A stretch of DNA of 40,893 bases from Tieghemiomyces parasiticus (Eukaryota > Kickxellomycota > Dimargaritomycetes > Dimargaritales > Dimargaritaceae): the NCBI GenBank assembly GCA_027575765.1, contig JANBPT010000365.1:1-40893 (forward strand), in the 5' to 3' direction. Below are positions 10,813 to 23,464 of the stretch, piece after piece (positions within the stretch are counted from its first letter, which is position 1; every line of letters starts with the position of its first letter). The position numbers were made by a program, and so were the translations under genes. A model generated the notes under the pieces. It was not told the origin of the DNA, searched no databases, and saw nothing but the letters and a program-made list of their open reading frames with translations.

Positions 10813-13800
10813 AACTATCACTTATTATTTGTCCTTAGTCCTATGTACATTAAAACCGTATCAGTTGAGCTACTGAAAGTCCACATAGCCCACATAAAGT
10901 CACATAGTCCGAGTCGCAACCCGCGGACCGGGCATTAGCCAGTATTGTCTATTATGTGAACCTAGGTGCCGTATCAGCAGGTAACCGAACGCGCTCAGGC
11001 TCTACCTATGCTCGACTCGGGTGAGACGCCGTCGGAGCTTAGTAAGCGAAAGCCTATAAAAAACTAATATTCGGTATCATTAATCATCCCGTACCAATAA
11101 TTTGACTAACCTGGGTCGCTACTGCTATATACAATACGTTAGCACTATAACTGTGTACGAGAATAGGTGTAACCGATCTGAATTTAGGCTAATGGACATT
11201 TCACCACCACTACCACACCCCGACTTTCCCCTACAGCTAGATTCGTGACACCAACTCTCCCACTCTATACAGTTAATAAACAAGCACTAAATCCTGGAAT
11301 CAACTGGCGGTAATCGAGTAGGAATAGCTAAACCAGTAAACGGTGTCCTACCCAGCTGTCAATATAGAGTTGTACAGGGCAGAAGCTAGTGTGAGGCCGG
11401 TTCTCTTTTAGACAGGCCATCAAGCAGTGACGTTGATTTGACAGGCCATCTAATTTCTGGTTGGATCGATGTGCTATGTACTACGCTTCGCGCGCGCCCA
11501 GAATCATCATTGTGACGAATCGTCTGGGTCGCCGTGTAATATTTCCAGACATATATTATTTTTTAAAGCGAAGGCGGAAGGAGGAATGTGTACCATCTTG
11601 ACAGCTTAGGGACGGCCGCGCCTTTGTATTGTCTACCCCTCCTCCTCCTCCACCTCCCCTCAACTCACCTTGGTGGTACAGACTTGCCCGTCAAATCGTC
11701 AGGCTCATCTATCTCTACATTGTACCGGTCTAGCCAACCTCATAGGCGATGTTATTCAGGATGCGATTGATTTTTTCTTTCTATAGCGCTAGGCTCTTCG
11801 ATCTCGTGGCTATCGACTACTTCGCCTCGGCCGATTGGGATCGGTGACTTTAGAGTAGTAGCAGCCATACTCATAATTCGTTTGACTAGGGAAACAGACG
11901 ATGGATTGAAACCATGGCCCTTCGTTATCACCCTACACTCAACTGGCAACCAAAAATAATAACGGCCCTTCGTCGACTTGATGGCGTCGCAGCGTTTGGA
12001 TCCGTATCTTATTCATCGCTACAATTTATCCATTCTTTCCCTTCTTTTTTATCCAACGACCAGGAGTTCAATCTCTCTTATTACTGAGTGGTGACCCCTC
12101 CGCTGACAATGTCCAACTGTACCATAGTTTGGTACCTGCTCTTTCGCAGTGTCTCATTCAGGGTCCCCAGTGCACAACTCGCCGCTGATAATGGTGCCAT
12201 TGTTTATTCAAATGAGGGTACTTTATCCTAATATGGCCCATATTTACTATAGTCGAAATGACACATGTTCTCAACTTAGCGCGACCACAGCTAGTAACTT
12301 CGATATCGTACCTGAGGGGCGGGGGTATCGAATAGAAGGGAGGTAGGAGAGGGAGGGTTCCATCCGCGTGGTAGCGATTTGCTTACCTACTCAATCGGTC
12401 CCTGGGGGAGGGGTAAGGAAGGCTAGAAAGAGCTGGCATTCTTGGCAGACTTTGGTGGCTTATAGTGGACAACTAGGATGATATCATGAAAGAGGAGATA
12501 TCCTGGGAAGTAGCGAGAAAGGACCCCCCTATGACACATTACATCTAAGGAAGAGGCGAGTACGGCCGCCTGTACTAATCATCAGGCTATATTACACAGG
12601 AGAGAGGGGAATGGGTTAAACGCGCGCAATTGACCCCTCTGGTTACACCGGTTCCCAACCTGGTCCCATTCAGCACCGTTATCGCAGACCCCCTCGCCTA
12701 TCACCCTCGGACGGTTCGCTATCCGCAAATATCGTATCATGCCCCATCGCGCAGACTCAAGTCACGTATGGAAGTTAGCCACGCTTCGATGGTAGAAAAC
12801 TCGTCCTGCGTACCACATCTAAGTGACAACTACCTACTGGGCCTACCTTGTGTATGGGGGGGGCAGCAATCTACTGCCCATACGTTGGTTGGAGGAAGGG
12901 GTTCCTGATTTTTCGCAGCGCTCACCTGTGCGTTGCCATCATGAAGGTGGCACTTCTCGTAATCTATTCCCAACCCCCCCCCTCCTACCTAAACCACCCG
13001 ATGATTACCCACTGGTGCTGGTACGAAGCCCTGGCGTCAGTGGATCTCGCTGCTATTCACCATGTTTCCTATTTTGCACACGACACCCTCCCCTTGTAGT
13101 CTGCGCGTATTTCTTATCAACCAGGCCGACCCTGTACTCCACTACAGTAGCAAAGGTTGGTCAATCCGCCGGCCATGACGATTGCTTTGCCAATCATGAT
13201 CTATCGCCCTCTACCTCCACACAGGATTATTTTCTGCCCATTATGGCTATTTGTAGCCCCCTCCCCCCCTACCTTACCCGTACCCGGCAAAGGCGATAGA
13301 CCGATCGCCATAGTCTAGCCGATCTTCTTCATAGCCATTGAGACTTCCCTCCGCCCCTGATGACGATCTCATTGTGATATGAATATATATCCTAACTTTA
13401 CGTTATGGTCCCAAAATTACGAGCCGGGAGAGGCTCTGCAAGGAGAATACAGATTTGACAAAGCCTCGGCTAGCCGTCCCAGACTGGTGCAGATCGCTCG
13501 AAAGTAATAGTACAGAAGTATGGATAGTAGTAGGGAAGTATCTATGGTGGCCCGAGTAAAAGATCAGAACACGGTCTGTGGAGGTTGGGGTGTGATATTA
13601 GGGGAAGGTATATTAAACAGCGGACCATCCGTTGGAAAAAAGGCAGGGTGGGGTGGGGGGAGGCTGCGTAAAAGAAAGAGATGATGTGATGATTCGGGAA
13701 TAATGACGGTGAGGGAAAGGAGGGGGGCGGTTGACACAATCCCAGACCGCACTGGTGTACTAGTCACTCTTGACATCCTCCTACGTTCATGCCTTTGTCA

Positions 13801-15249
13801 CTCTATTTTAACCTCACTCGAGATACTGACAAATGCGGCACGTATACGGACATTTCAATTGCCATATAACGGAGGCCTATCCTTAGTCGCCAACAACGAC
13901 GGGTGGTGGTGGTGGAAAGGAGGGGGCTACTTTGCGCATAACGTGAAGCCAGGAGTCCATATAAGGACTTAGTGGGTTCTAGTGTTGAGAGTGGGAAGGC
14001 ACAGAGAGTCATACGCCGTGATCATCTCTAGGGTCGCTTAAAATAAGGCTAATAGTGTGATAGAAACGGAGAGCGCCCCGCTACGTCCGACCCCACTCGG
14101 TCTGACAGACTGCAAGCTACCACAGGGGAGAGGGTAAGTGCCTTCTCACCCGCTCGGGTATTCCCCTAACGTATTCAGAAGACTTAGCAACTGATTCTCT
14201 ATTCCGTTTACCATACGTTCTTATGTGCAATTGTTTATTAATACATCTTCTGTTTTCACAACACAACTGTATGTACCATAAACCCTAATGCGCAACTGAT
14301 TCATGGGTATTAACCTTGACTGGAGCCGAACCGGTACCACTAGTCCGTTAGTCAGCATGAATTGCAGTAAATTTCCTGGCATGCATTGTCGATGGTGATA
14401 ACACCACGCATACTGCTGCTTCCTAACTGCCAAGCAATCGGGAAGGCCAACATGCCAACGTGGACATCTACAGTGTGCAGAAGTTGATAAATATTTATTA
14501 TATACAGGGGAAGCCACCATTTTAACTCAATTGACAGATCTCCCGCGACATGGCAAGGTGAAAGGGTGCCGGGGTATTGACAGAAAGAGTACAAGGGTCT
14601 CACGCATGAGTGAGCAATCAAAGTGGTACTGGCGGGCAACAAACGGCCGATCGGACCCAACAAGCGCGGGAATGGTCGGGCGTGTCACGGTTGCCGATGA
14701 GTATTTTTTTTTCTTTTTGGAAGAGGAAGAGTAGAAGTGAGCAAGTCGATAGTTGTGCCATTGGGTATCGGGAGGCGACGGAACATGGAGAAATGAATGG
14801 TCATTAGAAATGAACCCGGAAGGGCCGGGCTGGGGGGAGAGAGGGAAAAGGACGGCCGCAGGGAGAAAGCGTGATGCAGAAGGGCTAAATGGAAGTGGTG
14901 GCGCGCCGACGGAAGGGAGGCAGGTATCACAGTGCTTCGGGGGTCGGGAGCGAGAGATTGGTGATACAGCGGCGAATAAATAATATACGTAAAAGAGAAG
15001 GTCGCTATAATAGGGGGGCAAGATAGGTTGGGCAAGAATTCAATGTACAAAGGTGCGGGAATGAGATTATCGAATGGTGAAGTAGGTTTGGGGGAGGGGA
15101 GGAAGACCAGGCAGGGTCAGCCGTAGCTTGAAGGGAGTGGGAGGTATAGGTATAGCCGTAATGAAGAGCGACTAGAATTGCGGGTCAGGGACCGCTAAAC
15201 GATTTCGTCGTGAAACCAATCAAATGGAGGAGGCTCCAAAAATTAATTA
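10813..15249. other. gene-poor interval
   Basis: About 4.4 kb without a recognisable gene. It contains a direct repeat (11411-11421 and 11440-11450), short pyrimidine and purine runs (for example near 11638-11660 and a T9 run near 14703), and ORFs of up to about 164 codons (12823-13299 + and 14527-15021 -). The products are Ser/Pro-rich or Lys-run shadows of simple sequence. The right 200 bp should include the 3' UTR of the second kinase; no clear AATAAA was seen there. Confidence 0.55.
11411..11450. repeat. direct repeat GACAGGCCATC x2
   Basis: The 11-mer GACAGGCCATC occurs at 11411-11421 and again at 11440-11450, a 29-bp period. The intervening DNA is not repeated. It may be a local duplication remnant or a pair of binding sites. 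Only two copies are present. Confidence 0.7.
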
Positions 15250-16443
15250 TCAGGCAGCGCTGGACAGGTCAGCGGGGACCTCGTGGGTGTGGTAGACACA
15301 GAGCCCCGGTTGGCAAACCTGGATACTCTGGAACCACGGGGTGGCCATGACGGAAGGAACGCTGGGGCGTTCATTGGGATTGAGGGCCAGCATGTGCGCC
15401 AAGATGGGCACCACTTCGGGCTGGTGGGGCAGCATACGCTGGAGGATCGGGCGCGGGTGGCTGGTGAAGAGGGCAAAATTGGGGTCTGCGAGGGTGGCGC
15501 GGTCCCAGGGAAAGTGCTTGGTACACATGGCGATGTAAATGATGGCGAGGGCCCAGACGTCGACCTTTCGGGCGTCGTAAACTGTGACGCCACCGTTGGG
15601 ACCGGCCGCAAACAGCTCCGGGGCCATGTAGGTGTCCGAGCCGCAGGTACCCGTGGCTAGGATAGCCGAAGTGTACTGCTGCTGGGGGTCGTACTTGGGG
15701 TGTGAGGTGGTAGCGCAGCCGAAATCGATCACCTTGACCACGCCGTCAGATGTAATGCACACATTGTCCAGCTTGAGGTCACGGTGGGCTACCCGGCGCT
15801 GGACGTGGAGATAGTAAAGCCCGTGAACCAGCTGGGCAAAGTAGCAGCGCACCTCGGCAAGGCCCAGATTGCCACCCTGGACCAGAGTGAACAGGTCCAG
15901 CGGGCAGTAATCCATGACCGAGTAAAACACACCGTCGTCTTCTTGGAAGTAGTCGTAGTTGGCGATCACGTTGGGGTGGTCGAAAGTGCGGGTAAGGGAG
16001 GCTTCGTGGAGGACTTGGCGCACGTAGCGCTGAGCCCGGTTGGTGGACTGCAGGACGGCTGACGGGATGACCAGGCGCTTGACGGCCAGTCGGTTCGAGT
16101 CGTCGCCGGAGGGGCAGTGTAGGGACACCACGCCGTTGGTACCGGCACCGAGACACCGTAGGGCCGGGCCGTATACGCTGGCGGCATAACCGAGAGGACG
16201 ACGGGAGATGACTGAGACCGGGGCGGGCGAGGCCGATGGCGAACGACGGGTGGGCGAGGCAGGTTCCGAGGAGCGGGTCTTGCTGCTAGTCCGGCTGCGC
16301 TGGAACCACTCGGCCAGATGCGAGAGCGGGCCCGAGGGCGAGGCCTCACCGCTCAGCTTAGGGCTGGCATCGAACGAGTCGCGATCGCACAGCGTCGAGG
16401 TGGGCGAGATTTCACCGGCGTAGGCGAGGGAAGCGGCCGACAT
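15250..16443 (-). CDS. Ser/Thr protein kinase, Hal4/Sat4-like paralogue
   Basis: Single-exon gene of 397 aa. The ATG at 16443 is the first in the frame; the open frame extends upstream only through non-ATG codons. A Ser/Pro-rich N-terminus (about 11-83) precedes the kinase domain: LGAGTNGVV (98-106), K122, E147, HRDLKLDN (220-227), DFG (240-242), GSDTYMAPE (268-276), DVW (295-297) and 'NPNERP' with the subdomain XI arginine. It shares 'FYSVMxYCPxD', 'VAHRDLKLDNVC' and 'HFPW' with the kinase at 1942-3246, so the two are paralogues. It differs in a longer activation segment (about 246-264, with a QQQ run), an insertion after APE (about 279-288), and a short C-terminus. All catalytic residues are present. 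The family regulates membrane transporters in yeast; the target here is unknown. Confidence 0.94.
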   Translation of the reverse strand: MSAASLAYAGEISPTSTLCDRDSFDASPKLSGEASPSGPLSHLAEWFQRSRTSSKTRSSEPASPTRRSPSASPAPVSVISRRPLGYAASVYGPALRCLGAGTNGVVSLHCPSGDDSNRLAVKRLVIPSAVLQSTNRAQRYVRQVLHEASLTRTFDHPNVIANYDYFQEDDGVFYSVMDYCPLDLFTLVQGGNLGLAEVRCYFAQLVHGLYYLHVQRRVAHRDLKLDNVCITSDGVVKVIDFGCATTSHPKYDPQQQYTSAILATGTCGSDTYMAPELFAAGPNGGVTVYDARKVDVWALAIIYIAMCTKHFPWDRATLADPNFALFTSHPRPILQRMLPHQPEVVPILAHMLALNPNERPSVPSVMATPWFQSIQVCQPGLCVYHTHEVPADLSSAA

Positions 16444-19400
16444 TGCGTCGACGGGAACTAACAGGGTAACGGAGGGGGGGGATGGAAAGACGTGCACCAG
16501 CGAAAGTGCGAGGGCGGTGGTCTATAAATAATGGAGAGTTTACGAGCCGATGATCGGGACGTAATTCGCAGGGGGGTCCGGCAAACTGGTGGCCGATGGG
16601 TGGAGGATGAGGGAGTTGGGAGGCTGGGCCGGGTCGAGTAGATATTTAACGGCGTCAAGGTTCGCCACCAGCATAGAGTGGAGGGATGTGAGTGATTAAC
16701 GCCAAACCGGAAATCTAGGGCTTTCGTTCGAGATACGGTGGGTTAGAGACGGACAATGCGGAGCGTCGGGGTAATCAATTGCCACGAATAAAGGTGGAGA
16801 GTGTGTGCGGATGGCACTTCATGTAAAGAATCGATGCAGGAGGCCGGAGGCAGCCAGAAACAGTAGGTAAGGAAGCGGAGTACGGAACGCTAGGGAGACT
16901 GACGGTGTGGTCGAGTATAGGCACGAGGAAGGAAGTGTGGAAAACCAATTCAGACTAGGCTAGAGTAGCTGCAGCTGGGGAGAGAACAAGGGAGGTGGGT
17001 AAAGTCCAAGGGGTGATGGTGATATTGCAGGTCGCCGACAGTTGGGGCGCACTGGGGGGTTTAAATACTTTGGTCCAGTGCGATGCGGCAGGGCCTACCC
17101 ACAGTCGACGGATTGGCAAGGGGGAAGGGTGTTGGCCGGGAGGACGAGGAACGAGAAAAACCGGTCGTGAAGGGCCAGGCGAGGCGGGTGAATGGGTAAA
17201 AAAAACTGCCGCGGCGAATCTGGAGAGAGGCTGGGTGGGGGAATAAAGAGGACCATATGGAAGGTAGGACAGCCGGCAGATACGGGTAGATAGATGGGAA
17301 AATCGGCCGATAGGCGTCGTCTGCTCGCTGCCGTCTATCCCTCCCCGCCGTTCCGCCTGCAAACAGCGCCCCGTAATGCGGCGGAGTTTTAAATCCCACC
17401 CGGCAGTTCGGGTGGCTTGCCGCTGGAACGATAGCATTGAAGCGGAGGAGAAACAGAGGGTGCGCGTGCGGTCCGCCACGGGTTTATCCACCGCCTCGAG
17501 TTCACAGGCGGGTTGGATCCTACTACCTGTCCGCACAAGCGGTATTAATCCCGGCCTGCATGTACCCTTCCCCTATCGACTCACTATTCCGTGGACTGGG
17601 CGGCTTGACAGATTCGAGCGCCGATGGTGCGGATGGACTGGGAGAGCGCGCGCACTGAATCTTGTCTGTGCCACACTGGATAGGCGACGGGCTACTGAGT
17701 AAGAGTGAGTGACGAACCCACCCTTCGCGAGCCAGCCAGAGTGAGGTTTTGTGAGTGGCAGTCGTTATTCAAGGGAGTGCGGAACAACGGACAAACGGAA
17801 ATCAAGCAGGGTGTATCGACGACTGGCCGTAGTCGCCAAGGCCGGGGGGTGCCACAATCGAATGGCCTAAGCATATTTACGCCCTTTAACGGCTCACACG
17901 GCCGGGGGCAATGGCTATAATTTGGCCGCCCCGACGACCTTTCCCGGTGCCCGGCCGGTCTACCGTCTAGCTATCTGTGTCACGTCTGGCGGGCTTGGCG
18001 AGTGGAGGATGGTAACGTACTACTCTTCTCTCCTTTTTTTTTTTTCTCACAGACCCAGCCGCTGACCGTTCTCCTCCTTAGCGGACTGCTGGCCGCCTGG
18101 GATCATTGTGTTACCTACCGCCTGCCTAATCAGGCCGCCCGTTCGCCAATGACTATACGACATAGCCGACGTGTCCGACGGATAGGCGGGCCGGAATGGA
18201 CACACCCTCACGGGTACGGTCTCTTCTGCGTCGCGGTTTGAAAGTAATTCATGACGCCGGTTACTCTCCTCGTCCTGGCCGGAAGACGGCGACGGGAGGA
18301 CATGGGTAGAAGAGCCGTGTCGCCTTGCACCAAACAATACCGACCAAATATCGCGGTTTATCCCTGGGTTCCCCCTCCCTCTCCGCCTTCACTCGGTTGA
18401 ATTACTTTAACCAGCCTTGTTTTGGGCCGCCCCTCCGAAGCCGAGGCACGGCATTGACCAGTTCGCACAAGGAGCCGGTGACGGTGGTTTGGGTTCTTAC
18501 CACCGTTGCCACCGACGAACGGGAGACAATTGGAACGGGATTCCTTCCCCGATCACAATGGCACCCACCCCGTAAGGCCGCCTTTATGGCTAAATATCAT
18601 CATCAACTGCAGTACCGTGTAGAACGCTGCCCTCGGGACTCGGCAGAGAACGCAGTCAAGGTCGAAGGCGAAGGGGGGAGGGTCATTGCACCGTGACTAC
18701 GCTGACCTAGTACCTGTCCTCTCCTCGCAGGTACTGACCCCCGTGGTGGTCACCGCGGCCCGGGCGGGATCCACTATAGCCATCACCCTTATCCACCCAC
18801 ACTCTACCTTCACTTTCGTCAATCGTACTGGCACAGGCCAGGCCCATCACGACATATCCACCCCGTCGAGATCGTGGAACAGGGCCTGACCAGTGTGCCG
18901 TTAGGATACGCCCAAGAGGCCAATCCTTAGCCCTTTACTATGTATGATCGTCGCCCGTTCCCAAAAGGATGGGGCCGGTCTATTAAAATGCGACGGAGAT
19001 GGGTGGGGAGGGGAGTCATGGTGACGATGTCTGGGACCTGCGCTACCCAGGAAGGTGAGAAAATGGGCTAGGCCCAGTTGGTCAGCTGTGCAATACAGGG
19101 CGCCCGCATTTGGAATGTGGACGATTATCCGCCGCGTTCCTTAGTAGTCCCTTGAGACGCGCAACTTGGGGGACGCCTATCACTCGAGATATATTTCCGT
19201 AGGCTTACATCTCACCCGTGACCTGTTGACTGTACGCGAGGGACCTCCGCTTTATCTGTACGCTCAAAGTGCGGCTGTAGGGATATGTTTTGCACCTGGC
19301 TGGCCTGATATGAAACTAGGCCCGTATCGGCCACTGAGGTGGGCGGTTAAAAATATCGGGTACCGGTGGCGTTGCAGGGGCTAGCGGACGCGATATGTCC

Positions 19401-22400
19401 CGCCCGCCCGAGACTGTTCAGAAAGAATTAAATGGATTAGGTATTCCCCGTTTCGGCCTGTTTATCTTAAGTCCAGTGGCGGTGGGCGGAAGGTGGCGTT
19501 GACCAGTAAAGGTCCGACCACAGTGGCCCACCTGTTCCCGAACATCCCTGTACACCGCTGACAGCGGACATTAAACAAGCCTTTCTTCGCACAGTGCCAA
19601 GCCTACAGCGTCTGCAGACTACAGTCTCCGTTCGATGCCGCCTCACCGTACACTAGTTGGCGCGCAGGGCAGAGCCGACCGCGGCTCGTTGAAGCTCAAC
19701 TACGTCCTCTCCTTCCCTGGTCGCACCCGCATTCGAGTTCATGAATACAAGGCCTGTGGTCATCGTCTTCGCTGGCCTGTATGGCGAGCCGGTGGAGAGT
19801 CCGAATTACAGGCAAGCCAGATGGCGACGAACGAATGGCTGGGCCGTCTTTTGTTTTCATCAGGACCGTCCAAGTCGCGCGTGGCCCCTAACTACCTCAT
19901 TCAAAAATGCTGTGAGACTGTACCTGGCCCTCCCCCTCTTCTCCTCGTCCCCTACCTCCCTTCACTCCCCACACACACCCACACCCAGCTCGCGAGGTTG
20001 GGTTGCTGGGCCATGGCCACCTGACTGGCGGACCACTCACGGACCCCTCACCCCTGACGCCCCTTATCGTGCTCGCATGACCGTGGAGAGACGTGGGGAT
20101 GCGGTGGAGTAGGTGGTTGCCTTTGGCAGGTTTAGGGGTTTGGTACTCTGGCTTGCGCGTTGGGTTAAGGTAGGCCACTGTTTGTTTTCAATTCGAAGAG
20201 CCACTGCTCTTACCGAATCTGTGCGAGGACGTGGAGGCTCCTTATTATCATCGAAGAGACCTTGGTGTCATTGAGGGTAGCGTACTGTGGTGTAGGAGCC
20301 AAGTTGCACACATACACTCGTAGCCGGCCAGCCAAGCCTGTTTTTGTTTACCTGCAGCACTGCTTATTCTGGCAGTTGGCAGGGTAAGGGTTGGGGCCAA
20401 CCCATCGTAATTGAACTGTCGCCACGGCGCAAACAAAGGACATGTGGCCCTGGATGGGTGGACCTGCACGCCAACACACTGATTTGTACAGTCTACTAGT
20501 CGTTTTCTCACTTACCCCCTTATCTGTATCCTCTACCTCAGTACGGCCCTTAAACACACGAGTTTTTTGTTGTCCGGTTCTCTAGGCTAACCTTCACCGC
20601 ACTTGTAGCCCTCACTTACCACCTGCATCCACCCACACCTCCTGGCGCCGCACCTCCAGCCACATTGTGGCCCTGCGTATGTATTGGGCGTAAACACCAC
20701 ACGCCTGCATGGTGAGTCTCACTAGCCGTGTGACATTCTCCTCCGGTAAGGATTCACTAGCAGGGTTTCCTCACCGTCATCTTGCGTAGGCTCCCTAACC
20801 GTTGGGCCCGGAAAATTTATTTTTGGAAAAAGCCACGTGTACTACACCACGCCAGTGGCCGGGCTGGACTCTACTGTCGCGGAAAAGGTAGTAAATGAAA
20901 GCGAAGCGCATTCGCAGTTTCGCTTCCTAGTGCTCTTTGAATAAGCCGTTCCCTTGGTCTGGAGCCCCGTGTGCTTTGTCGTGAATCTTCCGTTAGTCGA
21001 TACATCGGGGTTATGCACTTCCTCTTTGTCTTAGCCTTCTTTGTATTCTTGACCCCGTCTCTTTATTTTTGGGGAGCCGGTACAATGAGGGCGGGTATAC
21101 GAGGCGATAGATAATGGACCTGGCGGTATGCTTTTATCTCGTACCGAAGAGCGGGGCAGGGTCCCCAGATCGCCACCTAATAGTATGGGCTACTTATTTT
21201 TAGTGTCTCCGGCCCTCAATGCCACTTTGTCATTGTGGGCCACAGCTGGAGAATGAACAAATATTTTTTTACTTTGTAATTCAATCCCTGTACGCCACCA
21301 TAATCTAGGGTGCCTTTGAGGAGCGCAGGGTCGGTTCGTACGGTGCATGTCCAGTCTAGGGCGTCGCATAGTACAATCGCTGGCTATTGGCCTATAGACA
21401 TAGGGCACAACCAGCCCAAATCGATTGTTCCTCTGCTCGCTATAGTCGAGGGTCTGGCATCTCAAAGTTCTTGCCCGGAACCGAGGGCACATGACGTGAA
21501 AGAATATCCAGGGGTCGACAGGCTTCGGAAGCAAGAGCGCCACACCCGAGCCCCAAAAGAAAGCTGTACCCATGATCCCCCCCTCGCCCCAGCCACAATA
21601 TGGCCCATCCCTCTTTGGCATCTTTAAGGTATCGTTAGTGGTCACCCTTCGCCTATCTTTCCCCCACCACGGTGGCGATTACCGTGGCTGGATTTGAGTA
21701 ACCGTCCTGCCTCGCTTGGTATGGTGGCTTGGGTGGTCATAGACCTCTCACACCTCCTCTTGCACATCATCCGTGCACTGGTACCGTAAGTATAGTGAAG
21801 AGGTAGAGGTAAGGTGAAAGGGAGCGGCCTGACCCCACAGCGCCTCAGGTGCGCCACAGATCCTCCCCGCCACTGGTGTTTAGTAGGACCAGCTCCCACC
21901 CTTACCACCACTGTCGCCACTCATCCTTCGAAATCCGATACCAAATGGCGAGCTCAGCCACCCCTCTGCCCTAAAGAACTCTCCGTCGGACCGTACGTTG
22001 TGACTCCAGGAGGTTGTTATGGTCCGTGGGCCAAGTGCGTGTGCGGGAAGTCTGGTAGGCTGTGCCATCCTAGCCACCGTACTACGCCGCAGGGGGGGGG
22101 TGTATTGGAAGGAATTGCCGGGGTGTAACAAGCACATGAACCGGTTTCAGTTCGTTCTAATTTCCGTACACGTGCCGAAGGGATGTCCAATTCTGCCGGT
22201 AGATTCTGAGCCTTCAGATGGGCTCTGCCCAGATATCCCTCCGGCTCTTCGCTTTGCTCGTGTTTCATTGTATCTCGCTCAATCCGACCCATACCGGTGT
22301 GCGGGAGGAATAGTCGATGGCCCGACCGCCTGCGCAACGGAAACTCGGACGTGCGGATCCTTACGTTCTATGATTAGCGACAACCATGGTGCTCACATCC

Positions 22401-23448
22401 GTTCTTTAGATTGAATTGAATATATGTTCTGTTCTGTGCGTGTACATCGGCCTCAGCCTGCTGTTATTCGCCGTTTTTTAGCGGACGAGTCCAGTGACGC
22501 CCCCATTCGTTGAACGGTCCCAATCTCGAGGAGGGAGGGTGATGGTGGCCTCTCTCTGCGGTTCTTACTTTACGGCTTCAACACTACACGGCTATTCCCT
22601 CGATCTATCCGGGGTAACTCTGGACACTCAAGAGCAGCAGAGATAGGGAGAGCTGGTTCTACCAAGACCTTGGTGATCAGTTTAGATATCGTGTCACCTC
22701 TTGGCATGCTCCGCCCCTCCCTCTCCGGCTTGGGGGGGTTCCCTTCCCAACTTGGCCATTTTAGAATATTCGGTGAGCACATGGTGAGCTCCACACGGTG
22801 CAGCAGCAGCCATGGTCTCTTGTGTTGCACCGGTTCGCGCTGCGCTACCACTTCGTCAGGATTGTCTAATCAAAAATAATGGCCCGATATCCGGACTTGA
22901 CCAGGGAGGGTACGTTTTTAACTCTGCATGGTAAGCGGGCGGTCGGCGATAACGCACGTCCGCTACACTACCCACGCCATGGTTACTCCATAGCGCCACG
23001 GACAAGGGAGATAACTAGTCCCGAAATGGTCAAACCAGGGCCAGTAAGTGGCCACAGCGGAAGCCACATCGTTCTTCGTGGAAAGGTCTTTTTGGGGGGG
23101 CGGTGTACAGCAAGGGGTCACCTGGGTATAGCCTGGATATCCGCGTGGTACACCCGATGTTCCGCCGTGTAGTGGCGGGTTGCTCCTATTGATATTAACA
23201 TCTATAGACAGCTAGGCCACTAGCGAACGATCCCTAGATTAATTTTATTTTTTTTTACCAAATGCTAGCATCTAATAAGCCCATTCCATTGCCTTGGTTG
23301 TACGACGTCCACCACGCCGTTTTTGACAGCCCAAAGGTAATCGCACCCACCTACTGGGTACAGCGAGATGGCGACTTATAATGGATTCGAGGGTATGCGC
23401 TAAATTGGCTAACCAGCCGATTAGCCTCTAATCTAAGCCAGGTAGCGA

Positions 23449-23464
23449 TTTTTTTTAAAAAAAA
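23449..23464. repeat. perfect T8A8 palindrome
   Basis: Eight T are directly followed by eight A, a 16-nt perfect palindrome. Poly(dT):poly(dA) stretches disfavour nucleosomes in fungi and often mark promoters or origins. Here no gene lies within about 2 kb. A similar T6A6 element (30675-30686) lies just upstream of the transcription factor gene. Confidence 0.9.

Noticed and set aside
12823..13299. 158-codon plus-strand ORF
   Set aside because: Low-complexity and Pro/Ser/Thr-rich in places, overlapped by other open frames, no domain, non-ATG-rich context. An ORF this long is not unexpected by chance in this much non-coding DNA.
14290..14370. minus-strand GGTTCGGCTCC, B-box-like
   Set aside because: The supposed T stem does not pair and no acceptor or anticodon stem can be drawn.
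14527..15021. 164-codon minus-strand ORF
   Set aside because: Rich in Ser/Pro with a Lys run from a homopolymer; several frames are open at once, indicating simple-sequence bias rather than coding.
22019..22414. 131-codon plus-strand ORF with fairly balanced composition
   Set aside because: Length is within chance for this much DNA at this GC content, and no motif or splice context supports it.
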